From positions 61,869 to 125,868 of the forward strand of contig NZ_NOXG01000007.1 in the NCBI RefSeq assembly GCF_003207955.1: a DNA stretch of 64,000 nt. The letters are read 5' to 3'. Under the pieces are notes generated by a model. It did no database searches, had not been told where the DNA came from, and saw only the letters and a list, made by a program, of their open reading frames with translations. Of the stretch, positions 42,781-51,695 are shown one piece after another (position 1 is the stretch's first letter; each line of letters opens with the position of its first letter). The position numbers and the translations under genes were made by a program. Source of the stretch: Novacetimonas pomaceti. Lineage in GTDB: Bacteria; Pseudomonadota; Alphaproteobacteria; Acetobacterales; Acetobacteraceae.

Positions 42781-44106
42781 ATGCGGTCGAAATGTGCAAC
42801 CCGATCCGCCCCGCGCAGGCGGCTGGCTGGGGGGCTGGCGGCGGTGGCGCTGCTGGCGGGGTGCGCGTCCGCCCGGCCGCCGCATCCTCGTGCCGTCACC
42901 GACGTGGCCGCCGTGATCGACGGCGCGGCGGCGGGCGATCCGGCGCCGCTGGCCGGGGCATTGGTGCGGGTGCGTGGGGCACAGGCCGCGCTGCTGCGCG
43001 CGCGGCTTGCGGCGTTGCGGCTGGACCGGGCGGGGGCGGAACGTGCGCTTGGCACCTATTTCGCCGCGCATGACACGGACCCCCGGCGTCAGGCAATCGC
43101 ATGGGCAACCCGTGGCGAGGCTGCCTTTGCCGCGGGTGATTACGCCGCCGCCGCCACCGCGATCGAGGCATGGCAGCGCCTGCCCCGCGCGGGCTGGCAT
43201 GCGGGAGAGGAGGCCAGCATGGCGCAGACCCTGACCATCGCGCGGCTGCTGCGCGCGCAGCCGCGACAGGCCGTCATCGGCGGGACGCCCGGCACGGTTG
43301 CCACGTCGCGCGACAGGGTGGGTCTGGTGCGTGCGACGGTGCGCATCAATGGCGTGGCGCAGGACGCGGTGCTGGATACCGGGGCCAACCTGCCGGTCGT
43401 CGCGGCCTCCACCGCCGGGCGGCTGGGACTGCGGATCCTGGACGGCGGCGGAAGCGTCGCCAGCGTGACCGCGCGTCAGGTCACGACCCGCGTGGCGATT
43501 GCCGACCGGCTGGACATCGCGGGCGTCACGCTGGCGCATGTCGTGTTCCTGGTGATGGATGACAGCCAGCTCAGCTTCCCGGTCGCGGGGGGATACCGGA
43601 TCGGCGCGATCATCGGCTTTCCCGTGTTCCGCGCGCTGGGTCGCGTGCGGTTCGATAACGCGGGCGGCTTCGCGGCGGGGCGCGCGGCGGGGCCGGCGCT
43701 GGATGCGGACAACCTGCGCGTCAGCGGCAATGACCTGTATGTGCTGGCGCGGGTGGGCGGATTTGCCACGGCGCTGCACCTCGACACCGGGGCGGGCCGC
43801 AGCGGCCTGACCAGCCGGTTCGCCATGCTGCACCCGTTTGTCGCGACATTCCCGACGGGGTCGGACACGCTGATGGGCGCGGGGGGCGGGGCCGTCGCGC
43901 GGCACACCGCCATATGGCGGCAGGTTGGCATCACGATTGGCGCGCGGTCGCTGACGCTGCCGGAACTCCCCATCGCGACCGACGCGCCGAAAGGACAGGA
44001 CGAGGACAGGCTTGGCAATATCGGTCAGGACGTGCTGGGGGCGTTCGGTTCATACACCATCGATTTCGATCGCATGGGCTTCGCGCTGGGGCCGCCACGG
44101 GGATGA
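42781..44106 (+). CDS. Lipoprotein with two retropepsin-like aspartyl protease domains
   Basis: 441 aa. Lipobox LLAGC at about residue 22; a helical region follows to about residue 170. Two aspartyl-protease-like halves carry VLDTGANLPVV and HLDTGAGRSGL, each a DTG motif, so the two Asp could pair inside one chain as in pepsin. Predicted periplasmic protease. CGGAG precedes ATG 42781. Substrate unknown. Confidence 0.8.
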   Translation: MRSKCATRSAPRRRLAGGLAAVALLAGCASARPPHPRAVTDVAAVIDGAAAGDPAPLAGALVRVRGAQAALLRARLAALRLDRAGAERALGTYFAAHDTDPRRQAIAWATRGEAAFAAGDYAAAATAIEAWQRLPRAGWHAGEEASMAQTLTIARLLRAQPRQAVIGGTPGTVATSRDRVGLVRATVRINGVAQDAVLDTGANLPVVAASTAGRLGLRILDGGGSVASVTARQVTTRVAIADRLDIAGVTLAHVVFLVMDDSQLSFPVAGGYRIGAIIGFPVFRALGRVRFDNAGGFAAGRAAGPALDADNLRVSGNDLYVLARVGGFATALHLDTGAGRSGLTSRFAMLHPFVATFPTGSDTLMGAGGGAVARHTAIWRQVGITIGARSLTLPELPIATDAPKGQDEDRLGNIGQDVLGAFGSYTIDFDRMGFALGPPRG

Positions 44107-44127
44107 GCGTGCGTCGCGCGGGCATAG

Positions 44128-45612
44128 TCAGCGCGACAGGTAGAGCACCCGCGCCACGCTTGCGATACATGCCAGCGGGCACAGGCTGAACACCGCGAAC
44201 AGCCACCATGCCGCGCTGGCGGTGCCCGCGACCCCGCCGGGCGCGTCCAGCCCGGCGGCGTTCGCCACCAGCCCGGCCAGCGCGGCCGCCAGCGCGGTGC
44301 AGAACAGCTGCACCGTCGTAAGCGAGGTCGAGGCCAGGTCCCGCTGTCCCGCCGGGGCGATGCGCAGCACCCGGGTCAGCAGGTGCGGCCACGCCAGCCC
44401 GACGCCAAGGCCCACCATCACCAGCGCGGCACAGATGGGCGCGACATCGCGCCACCCGCCCGCTGTGGGCGCCGGCAGCAGCGCCCACAGCATGCCCATG
44501 CCGATCAGCCCCAGCACGGGGGCCGCCATCATCACGCGCGACACGGTGCGCCCGTGCCGCCCCGCGCTGAGGATGGAGCCGACGGACCATCCCGCCGACA
44601 TCGACGCGGCAAGGTATCCCGCCATCAGCGGCGACTGCCGGTGCAGCACCTGCAGGAACAGGGGCACGAAAATCTCGCTTGTGGTGACGCTGACCGCCAG
44701 CAGGCCCATCGACAGGTACAGCGCGCAGAGCTGGCTGCGGGGCTGCAGCGCCCCCGCCGGCAGAAGCGGCTGTCGCCCGCGCCGTTCCAGCCACGCCCAC
44801 GGCACCATCAGCGCCACGAACGCCGCCAGTCCCATGGCCGCCGATCGCGTGTCATGGCTGATCCCCCCGGCCGAGAGTGCCAGCACCGCCGCCGCCATCA
44901 GCCCGACCTGCCCCAGCGCCAGCGTGGACGTCGCGGTCCGCGCCGCCGCGCGCCGGGGCAGGACCGCCATCGCCAGCAGCGCGAAGCCCGCCGCCACCGG
45001 CACCAGCGACCAGAACGCCCCGCGCCAGAAACGCGCCTGCGCGAACATGCCGCCCAGGGCAGGGCCGATCAGGGTCGCGACCCCCCACATGGCCGACACC
45101 AGCCCCACCGCGCGCGACCACAGCGACGGGTCATAGACGATGCGGATCATGGCATAGGACAGCGCCAGCAGCAGGCCGCCGCCAAACCCCTGTACCGTTC
45201 GTCCCGCCAGCATGACCGGCATCGACCCCGCCATGGCGCATGTCACGGCACCCATGGCAAAGATCGCCGCCCCCGCGCCATAGGTCCCCCGCCCGCCATA
45301 CAGCGCCAGCGCGCGCGACGACAGCGCGGCCCCGACGATGGACGCCGTAACGAACAGCGTCGTATTCCACGCGTAATATTCCAGCCCGCCGATATCATGC
45401 ACGACAGAGGGCAGGATGGTGGCCGCGACATACACGTTCACCGCATGCAGCACGACGCCACCCGCAAGGATCAGGGTGCGCAGCGCGTTCGCCCCGGTGA
45501 ACAGGGCGCTCCATGCCGGGGCGGGCGGCGGGGCCGTCTGCGGTTCTGGCGTGTGCGCGTCCGGGGTCATGGCGGCGGCCGTGTCGCGGGTGGTATCCGG
45601 CGGCGCGTTCAT
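44128..45612 (-). CDS. MFS drug/proton antiporter (DHA2-like)
   Basis: 494 aa with 12-14 hydrophobic helices. Motif C-like and A-like segments (GAALSSRALALYGGRGTYGA, GRTVQGFGGGLLLALSY) fit DHA2/EmrB-type exporters. A Pro/Ala-rich polar N-terminus of about 35 residues precedes the first helix. Exports drugs or metabolites at the inner membrane; substrate unknown. Confidence 0.85.
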   Translation of the reverse strand: MNAPPDTTRDTAAAMTPDAHTPEPQTAPPPAPAWSALFTGANALRTLILAGGVVLHAVNVYVAATILPSVVHDIGGLEYYAWNTTLFVTASIVGAALSSRALALYGGRGTYGAGAAIFAMGAVTCAMAGSMPVMLAGRTVQGFGGGLLLALSYAMIRIVYDPSLWSRAVGLVSAMWGVATLIGPALGGMFAQARFWRGAFWSLVPVAAGFALLAMAVLPRRAAARTATSTLALGQVGLMAAAVLALSAGGISHDTRSAAMGLAAFVALMVPWAWLERRGRQPLLPAGALQPRSQLCALYLSMGLLAVSVTTSEIFVPLFLQVLHRQSPLMAGYLAASMSAGWSVGSILSAGRHGRTVSRVMMAAPVLGLIGMGMLWALLPAPTAGGWRDVAPICAALVMVGLGVGLAWPHLLTRVLRIAPAGQRDLASTSLTTVQLFCTALAAALAGLVANAAGLDAPGGVAGTASAAWWLFAVFSLCPLACIASVARVLYLSR

Positions 45613-45664
45613 CGGGCGTGTCCGCCCGGCGCGCCCACCCGGCAGGGCGGCCGGAGCTGGCGCC

Positions 45665-45853
45665 TTATGATCCCATGCCCGGCCCGCCCGAACCGCCCGG
45701 CCCGTCGGACGGCGCGTCCTGTCCCGGCGATCCGGTCATCCCGCCCACGCCGCCGCTTTCGCTGGGGTCGCTTGGGGGGCTGTGGGACGCGCACGCGCCC
45801 AGTCCCGCCAGCAGCATCATCGCGCACAGCGCGCGTGTCAGACCTGTCCACAT
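45665..45853 (-). CDS. Short Gly-rich lipoprotein
   Basis: 62 aa. Lipobox LGAC, mature tail GGVGGMTGSPGQDA to GGSGGPGMGS, matching the tail of the lipoprotein at 9535-9729. The gene end lies near the MFS start. Function unknown. Confidence 0.55.
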   Translation of the reverse strand: MWTGLTRALCAMMLLAGLGACASHSPPSDPSESGGVGGMTGSPGQDAPSDGPGGSGGPGMGS

Positions 45854-45971
45854 CGCGAATATCCCTCATGCTCACGTTCTGGTGACGTTTTTAGTCAGCC
45901 GTGGGCAAAAGAAAAAGATATTCCGTGCGGATCCGTACCGAATGCCGGCATGCGCGATGGATGCCGGCGGG

Positions 45972-47159
45972 TCAGTGGCCCTTGCCCTTCGTCACGCCAA
46001 AGCGGAAGATCGTCGTCTGGTCAAACGTTTCGCCGGGGCGGAGTTCCGTCGTCGGGAAGTCGGGATGGTTGGGGGAGTCGGGGAAATGCTCCGCCTCGAA
46101 CGCGACGGCGTCGGTCTGGCGGTAGGCGCGTCCCGAAACGCCCGCATACCCCCCGTCGAGCGAGTTGGAGGTATAGACCTGCAGCCCCGGCTGCGTCGTC
46201 AGCACCTCCATCGTGCGGCCCGTGGCGGGGTCGCTGATCTGTGCCGCAGGGCGGGGCGTGGTCCCGGCCTGTCCGTTGACGATCCAGTTATGGTCGTATC
46301 CGCGCGCGTACATCATCTGCGGGTCATTGTCGCGCAGGCGTTCGCCAATGCGGTGGGGCGTGCGGAAATCCAGCGGCGTGCCCGCCACGCTTGCGATCGG
46401 GCCAAGCGGGATGGAGGTCGCGTCCGTGGGGGTATAGGTATCGGCGCTGATGCGCAGGACCTGGTTTTCCACGCTGCCGCTGCCTTCGCCGCCCAGGTTG
46501 AAATAGCTGTGGTTCGTCAGGTTCAGCACCGTCGGCCGGTCGGTCGTCGCGGTGTAATGCAGGCTGAGCGCGCTGGTGTCATCCAGCCGGTACGTCACAT
46601 GCACATGCAGCGTGCCGGGAAAGCCCTGGTCGCCATCGGGACTGACCAGCCCCAGCGTGACGCTGGTGCCATGGTCGTCGTGCGTTTCGCCCTCGAACGT
46701 CCAGACCTGCTTGTCGAACCCCTTCCTGCCGCCATGCAGCGCATTGGGCGGCGCGGTGACCGCGATGTGATAGGTATGGCCGTCAAGCGTGAACGTCCCG
46801 CGCGCCAGCCGGTTGGCGTACCGCCCGATCATCGCGCCAAAGAACAGGCCGCCGCGCGCGCTGTCATGGGTATAGCCCCCAAGCGTGGAGAAGCCCAGCA
46901 CCACGTCGGCGGCGTTGCCATGGCGGTCCGGCGTTTCGATCGCGGTGATGATGCCGCCATAGGTCATGAACCGCACCGTCATGCCGTGCGTGTTGCGCAG
47001 GGTGTACTGTTCGACGGGCCGCCCGTCATCGGTCGTGCCAAAGGGGGCGCGTTCGAAACTGACGGCCGGGGCGGCCTGCGCAAGGGTGGCGCAGGTGATG
47101 CCCGCCACCGGCAGGAGGGCCGCCAGCGCCATGCGGACGGGACGGAGGGGATGGGACAT
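45972..47159 (-). CDS. galM: Periplasmic aldose 1-epimerase (GalM family)
   Basis: 395 aa. Signal peptide with cleavage after QAA near residue 30, so it is exported. NALHGGRKGFDK, TNHSYFNLGG and FEAEHFPDSPN contain the catalytic His/Glu and substrate residues. Interconverts alpha and beta anomers of sugars such as galactose and glucose. ATG 47159 chosen at the signal peptide. A repeat copy lies upstream of its promoter side. Confidence 0.9.
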   Translation of the reverse strand: MSHPLRPVRMALAALLPVAGITCATLAQAAPAVSFERAPFGTTDDGRPVEQYTLRNTHGMTVRFMTYGGIITAIETPDRHGNAADVVLGFSTLGGYTHDSARGGLFFGAMIGRYANRLARGTFTLDGHTYHIAVTAPPNALHGGRKGFDKQVWTFEGETHDDHGTSVTLGLVSPDGDQGFPGTLHVHVTYRLDDTSALSLHYTATTDRPTVLNLTNHSYFNLGGEGSGSVENQVLRISADTYTPTDATSIPLGPIASVAGTPLDFRTPHRIGERLRDNDPQMMYARGYDHNWIVNGQAGTTPRPAAQISDPATGRTMEVLTTQPGLQVYTSNSLDGGYAGVSGRAYRQTDAVAFEAEHFPDSPNHPDFPTTELRPGETFDQTTIFRFGVTKGKGH

Positions 47160-47346
47160 GGGGCTGTTTCCTGCGCTTGTGCCTGGGATGCCTGCGCCTG
47201 CCATGGCGGCATGTCGGGGCGGGGCGATCATGCCGCCCTTCACCGGGGCGGGCAACCATGACGGCGCGCCGGGGCGAACACATCATGGATATGAGCCACG
47301 TTGCCGTCGCGGGTGGCGGGCGAAATCCCGCGCGCAGGCATCATGG

Positions 47347-47427
47347 AAAAGTTTTTGGTGAAGCTTTTATCTAAAAAGCTTTGAAGAACGCCGCCTTTTT
47401 GAAAAAGGCGGCACCCAAAAACTTTTA
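47347..47427 (-). repeat. Composite palindromic repeat, full copy
   Basis: AAAGTTTTTGGTGAAGC hairpin, then CCGCCTTTTTG / AAAAAGGCGGC, then ACCCAAAAACTTTT. Between the FkbH-type gene end and the galM start. Confidence 0.88.
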
Positions 47428-47449
47428 TTCATTTCATGCGCGCGGACCG

Positions 47450-49153
47450 TCAGTTCCAGTGACGTATGTGTTCTTCTATGTCCGATGAAATCTTCATGTA
47501 TATGTTCCGTTTGAAATGCCCGCCCGCGTCATCGGGGGTAATGAGGTCATCCGTGCCCCGGACATAGGGGCGGACGTCAACGATCCTGAACCCATGTTCC
47601 ATCGCCAGCGGCATCGTGATGGCATTGATCCGCGAGAACTTGTCCAGAACCCATTGCTGGCTCCCGAATTCCTCATTCAGCGTGCACAATATCACCTTCT
47701 TCCCCCGCAGCCGGTTGAACAGGCTGCGGATATCGCGTTCGAACAGGGTGGAGACACTTTCCTGATGGAAAACCAGGTCATCGACCATGAAATTCCATTC
47801 GGCTTCGGACAGTTCCATGTTGGTTGCCTGTTTCACCCGCCCGTAATCGCGGTCCCTGTTCCTGAGGTAGGGAACGCATGGCCCATCCAGCGGGAAGACA
47901 AGCCCGAACGATTTTGAATAGAAGTTGTCGCAGAAAATCTCGCCCGAAAAGGACAGGACAAAGACGTCCACATCCTGGGTGACGACATGCGACGAAAACC
48001 TGTCAACGGGCATGCCGGGCATCCTGTCCGAAATGGCGTTGCGTTCCCCGTCGGAAATGCACGATCCGATTTCCAGCGCCCGGACGACGGGCTGTATTCC
48101 CCAGTTCCGGTAAGGATACGCGAATTCCTCAAAAACGGTGTATTTTCCCTTCAGGTAATAGGATGAAACCGACAGGTCGCATGCGCCGCGCATGCAGATG
48201 GTCGTGTCATGGGTGGTGATGGCATCGCTGTCATCGGCATCATCGACCACCGCGATCCAGTCGATGTCCGTGCCGTCATCCAGGACGGACGAAACCTCCC
48301 CCACGATGTCGATGCGGGGGCGTCCCAGTTTCTGCCAGACGAACTGTTCGATGCCCATGTTCATCGAACGGCATGAAAACAGGAAATGTTCGACCTGTCC
48401 GTCTTCTATCGCGAAAAAGCCGCAGATCCCGTAACTTCCGTACCTGTCGGCAACCTTTACATACGAAATGTTGGAATCGAATTTCGCCAGTTTCCCAAGC
48501 ATGGCGTCCCTGAATTCGTCCGGGTTTTCAGGCGCCCTGTTCTTGGTGAAATTCAGCTGGTTTGTCCGGTTGATCAGTTCATGGATGCGCGGCATTTCGT
48601 GTTCCACGTCATGGTGGAAACTGATGCGGATCTGGCTTGATCGCAGGAAATCGAGGTTGTCCCCGCCGGAGCGGCGGCTGTCCTCGTGCTTGCGTTCTAG
48701 GATCCTGTAACGCCCGAGGCGCGTCAGGTCGGGGTCGGGCTTGCCCACGAAGCGCGGGTCGGTCAGGATCGTGCCGATGATCTCCGGCCCGGCGACCTGG
48801 ATGTCGGGGATGTAATGCTTCACCTCGTTAAGGTTCATGGCGTTATCGTCAATGAACATGACGTTTACGGGCCGCAGCTGCATGTCACTGATCGTCGCGG
48901 CGATCCTGTGGCTTTTCGCCTCCCAGTTTATGCTGGGGAACACGAAGTATTCGCGGATGCCCCTTTCCACCAGCACGGTTTCCACCTGCCGGAAGTCGTT
49001 TTTTGAACAGATGGAACTCATGATGCCGCGTTTCGCCAGCGCGACGATGATGTCGTGATGCGCATCAATATAGGAAATGCCGCCCTCGCTCAGGGTACCG
49101 GTCCAGAATGTATCATCCAGGTCCCATATTACGAGACGTACTGCCTCAGTCAT
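47450..49153 (-). CDS. FkbH-type HAD-IIIC protein with GNAT-like and SGNH-like parts
   Basis: 567 aa. HAD-IIIC domain at the N-terminus: LVIWDLDDTFWTG (usually DLDNTLW), SSICSKND and MFIDDNAMNLNEV. A GNAT-like region (about 170-300) with RIHELINRTNQLNFTKNR follows, then a C-terminal part with MRGACDLS and DDAGGHFKRNIYMK, which resembles SGNH-hydrolase blocks. FkbH proteins load glyceryl groups from 1,3-bisphosphoglycerate onto acyl carriers. No carrier or polyketide gene is adjacent. ATG 49153; a further ATG at 49177 is possible. Confidence 0.75.
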   Translation of the reverse strand: MTEAVRLVIWDLDDTFWTGTLSEGGISYIDAHHDIIVALAKRGIMSSICSKNDFRQVETVLVERGIREYFVFPSINWEAKSHRIAATISDMQLRPVNVMFIDDNAMNLNEVKHYIPDIQVAGPEIIGTILTDPRFVGKPDPDLTRLGRYRILERKHEDSRRSGGDNLDFLRSSQIRISFHHDVEHEMPRIHELINRTNQLNFTKNRAPENPDEFRDAMLGKLAKFDSNISYVKVADRYGSYGICGFFAIEDGQVEHFLFSCRSMNMGIEQFVWQKLGRPRIDIVGEVSSVLDDGTDIDWIAVVDDADDSDAITTHDTTICMRGACDLSVSSYYLKGKYTVFEEFAYPYRNWGIQPVVRALEIGSCISDGERNAISDRMPGMPVDRFSSHVVTQDVDVFVLSFSGEIFCDNFYSKSFGLVFPLDGPCVPYLRNRDRDYGRVKQATNMELSEAEWNFMVDDLVFHQESVSTLFERDIRSLFNRLRGKKVILCTLNEEFGSQQWVLDKFSRINAITMPLAMEHGFRIVDVRPYVRGTDDLITPDDAGGHFKRNIYMKISSDIEEHIRHWN

Positions 49154-49423
49154 ATGCATCTCCACATTGATGGCCATCTATTGCTGTTCGCATGTTGTTC
49201 GTACAGGGCATGTGCTAATAAAAAGAAAATCGCGAAATAATGCCCAGATCATCGGCCCGGTGCGGTTCGATGCGGCCATCGTCGCGGGCCGGATTTTCCC
49301 ATCAGCTTCGCGCCGGGGCCTGTCACCTGCGTCCCGGGTCCCATATATGAAGGGCGCCGGCCGTGACGCGGCCCGGTGGCGGGGGTGTGGCGGCAGGGAA
49401 AGGCGCAAGGGAAAGGCAGCGGC

Positions 49424-49798
49424 ATGATCATTCAGGACCACAACTTCTTCTGCGACATGACGCCGGACATGCAATACCTGCGCAACCGCGACCCGGTGGA
49501 CAGCTTCATCGAGCGCAACATGATCTTCGTCCTGCCCGACCGGCTGCGCCGCTTTCGCAAGAACCTTTATCACGTCCGGCGCAACGCGGGGCCAAGCCAC
49601 GCCTATTCCCCGCTGTTCCGCGTCAACAGCCAGCTGCGTTCCGACCCGGTGCCGGCGGGGTATGACGGGCCGTTCGACGTCTTTCCCTTTTACGCCAACG
49701 CCGCCCTGACGCGGACGCGGCACAAGGATTACTATGTCCTGTTCATCTTTCGCGACAAGATGTCGTGGACGCGCTTTCGCGACCTGTCGGGGGCGTGA
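49424..49798 (+). CDS. Hypothetical cytoplasmic protein
   Basis: 124 aa, MIIQDHNFFCDMTPDMQYLR at the start, rich in aromatic and Arg residues, no signal or membrane helix. ATG 49424 has GAAAGG upstream. Divergent from the FkbH-type gene. No family recognised. Confidence 0.6.
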   Translation: MIIQDHNFFCDMTPDMQYLRNRDPVDSFIERNMIFVLPDRLRRFRKNLYHVRRNAGPSHAYSPLFRVNSQLRSDPVPAGYDGPFDVFPFYANAALTRTRHKDYYVLFIFRDKMSWTRFRDLSGA

Positions 49799-49946
49799 CG
49801 GCTGCATTTCCTCTGTCGCGTTTCCTCTGCCGTCCGGCTGCGTTGCGGGACGGGGCCTATGCGAACCGGTTGGGGTATGGGATATACAGCGCGGATGAAT
49901 AAATGAGGTATGCCGCGTCATTACGCGCGCAGGGAGACAGCAGCGT

Positions 49947-50447
49947 ATGAACGATCGTCTGGCACTGGGCATGGTGTCGATACTGGGCATGGTGTCGGTG
50001 TTGATGGTGCCCACCGTCCCGGCCATCGCGGCGGGGACGCCGTCCGCTGTGCCCGCTGTTCCCGTTTCGGTCGAAACCACCGCCCCGGCCGCCCCCCGTG
50101 CGGGGGCCGCGGAACCGCCGCCGAACCTGCAGAAGCTGCCGCCATACCAGAACAAGGTGACGGAATATATCGACCGTTCGTCCGTCCGGATGCGCGGGAC
50201 CCATGCTTCGGCCACGTTTGTGCAGGATTTCGATGACGAGATGATAAGCCACGGCCTGCCGTTTGCCTCCGTCCGGTTTTCGGTCCTGTACAACTGTGCC
50301 GCCAATACGTACCGCACCCTGTCCTATTCCACGTGGTCGGGGCATATGGGCCGGGGGCGCAGGCTGGCGGACGGGCCGGTGCCGCGCGGGGAAATGACGG
50401 TCGATCCCTCGCTGGAGGACGGGCGGCGCATTGCGTGCGGCCCCTGA
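49947..50447 (+). CDS. Secreted protein, surface-adhesin-E-like
   Basis: 166 aa. Signal peptide, a Pro/Val/Thr-rich linker, then YIDRSSVRMRG, VRFSVLYNCAANTYRTLSYS and a final Cys-Gly-Pro. The pattern of one Cys pair and DxSSI-like strand resembles surface-adhesin-E-type domains; weak. GGGAGA precedes the ATG. A DnaA-box-like cluster follows. Confidence 0.6.
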   Translation: MNDRLALGMVSILGMVSVLMVPTVPAIAAGTPSAVPAVPVSVETTAPAAPRAGAAEPPPNLQKLPPYQNKVTEYIDRSSVRMRGTHASATFVQDFDDEMISHGLPFASVRFSVLYNCAANTYRTLSYSTWSGHMGRGRRLADGPVPRGEMTVDPSLEDGRRIACGP

Positions 50448-50453
50448 TCCGGG

Positions 50454-50532
50454 TTACCCACAGATTGGTGGATAGGCATACGCGTAACCGTGTGGATAAG
50501 TCCGTCAGTAATGTGGAAAACGATGTGGGAAC
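50454..50532. promoter_or_regulatory. Cluster of DnaA-box-like sites
   Basis: Within 80 bp: TTACCCACA at 50454, GTGGATAG-type at about 50469, TGTGGATAA at 50491 (exact reverse of TTATCCACA), TGTGGAAAA at 50512, and TGTGGGAAC at 50524. A further exact box, TTATCCACA, lies at 53304-53312. No dnaA or hemE nearby, so an origin role is unproven. Confidence 0.4.
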
Positions 50533-50567
50533 GGGGCGGCATCGCGCCGTGAAAGTGGGGAAAACAC

Positions 50568-50936
50568 ATGGATAGCAGAATCGTCGCCGCCCTTTCCGAC
50601 GCCCTTGCCCCCGCGCCGGGCGCAGCACCCGCCGCCATCGCCACGAACGAGGCCGCCCGCCAGGCCCAGGCGCGCGAGGTGCTGGAACGGCTGGAACGCT
50701 CCGGCTTTCAGGTCATCGCGTCCGATCCCGCCGCGACGCAGGCCCGCCAGGCGCTGGCGATGATCCGCATGGGCGTGGGGGACCTGTTTTCGGACGAGGA
50801 CCGGCGTCTGAAATACGCGTCGCTGTTTGTGCTGTTCGTGGTCCTGCTGCTGCTTTACCTGCAACCTCTGGCTGTATTGTTCGGGCTGCTGGCGATTGGC
50901 GTGGTATTCTTTATCATGTCGCTGACGCGGAAATAA
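50568..50936 (+). CDS. Small membrane protein of unknown function
   Basis: 122 aa. A helical cytoplasmic part (EVLERLERSGFQVIASD, IRMGVGDLFSDEDRRLKY) then two adjacent transmembrane helices ending TRK. GTGGGG precedes ATG; DnaA-like boxes lie just upstream. No family recognised. Confidence 0.6.
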   Translation: MDSRIVAALSDALAPAPGAAPAAIATNEAARQAQAREVLERLERSGFQVIASDPAATQARQALAMIRMGVGDLFSDEDRRLKYASLFVLFVVLLLLYLQPLAVLFGLLAIGVVFFIMSLTRK

Positions 50937-51044
50937 AAAAGGCCCGCCCTTTTATCAGGGCGCGGATGGTACAGGTGATGATGCACGCCATGGTTGCCTG
51001 AGTGCGCAACCGGCGGGCGAGGTTAAATTTTTTTAAATCCACCT

Positions 51045-51058
51045 TTGATACATATCAA
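51045..51058. promoter_or_regulatory. FNR/FixK-type box, perfect TTGAT-N4-ATCAA
   Basis: TTGATACATATCAA is an exact match to the FNR/FixK anaerobox consensus. A class II promoter would start transcription near 51093, about 100 bp before the 51196 gene, so low-oxygen control is plausible. Confidence 0.55.
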
Positions 51059-51195
51059 CGTATCGACGTCACCTGTCCCTAGACTTGATGCGGGGGCAGG
51101 GTGCAATGCTGCGTCCTTATGGGAATGGCCCGTGCGTTCCGTCGCCCGGTTGCCGGTCTGTTACCCTGCCCAGATGCGGAACCGGGTTGATGCTG

Positions 51196-51453
51196 ATGAC
51201 CGAGCGCGCCAGGGATCGTGGACAGTCCAAACCGTCGCCTGACGCGGGACTGTTTGACGATCCGATGCAATTTGCATCCGATATGCTCAAGACCCTCGGG
51301 CCACAGGCGCTGGAGGTCGCGACCACCCGCGCGGGCTATTTCCTCAGCGTCGGGGATTTTCGCCGCGCCATCGCGTGGGTGCGCGTGCGCCGCGTCCTGC
51401 GCGGGTGGCTTGACGTCACGCCGCGCCCCGACGGGGGGAATGACCTTCATTAA
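51196..51453 (+). CDS. Small SVGD-type protein, paralogue of 53013-53249
   Basis: 85 aa. Central run DPMQFASDMLKTLG, then GYFLSVGDFRRAIAWVRVRR. The minus-strand gene at 53013 has a matching order: DPVAHAACMIRLFG then GMYFSVGDLEMAVMWARVRN. No domain recognised. Start: ATG 51196 is chosen, with weak ribosome site; earlier in-frame ATGs go back to 51085. An FNR-type box lies upstream. Confidence 0.5.
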   Translation: MTERARDRGQSKPSPDAGLFDDPMQFASDMLKTLGPQALEVATTRAGYFLSVGDFRRAIAWVRVRRVLRGWLDVTPRPDGGNDLH

Positions 51454-51488
51454 TGGTCTGTTTCAAAACGGTATTTTGTGAAAATGGC

Positions 51489-51569
51489 GAAAGTTCGTGG
51501 GGGTGCCTTTTCCCCCGGACGGCGACGTCTTTTCGAAGCTTTTTGAAAAAAGCTTCACCAAAAACTTTC
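51489..51569 (+). repeat. Composite palindromic repeat copy
   Basis: Degenerate GGGGGTGCCTTTTCCCCC left part, then the GAAGCTTTTTG / AAAAAAGCTTC hairpin and CACCAAAAACTTTC. Between convergent genes. Confidence 0.8.
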
Positions 51570-51610
51570 ACGATATTGCCGGGCCGTTTTTTCAGGCTGA
51601 TGAAAGTGAC

Positions 51611-51651
51611 AGAAGTTTTTGGGTGCCGCCTTTTTTCAAAAAGGCGGCGTC
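51611..51651 (+). repeat. Composite palindromic repeat, half copy
   Basis: AGAAGTTTTTGGGTGCCGCC hairpin, second copy at the same convergent junction. Confidence 0.8.
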
Positions 51652-51695
51652 TGCCGCCCCTGAAAAAGACCCGCCGGACCCTTTCGTTTACCTGA

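Noticed and set aside
50939..50963. Hairpin CGCCCT/AGGGCG after the 122-aa gene as a terminator
   Set aside because: Only six pairs, and the U-run is on the wrong side for the plus strand; no minus-strand gene ends there.
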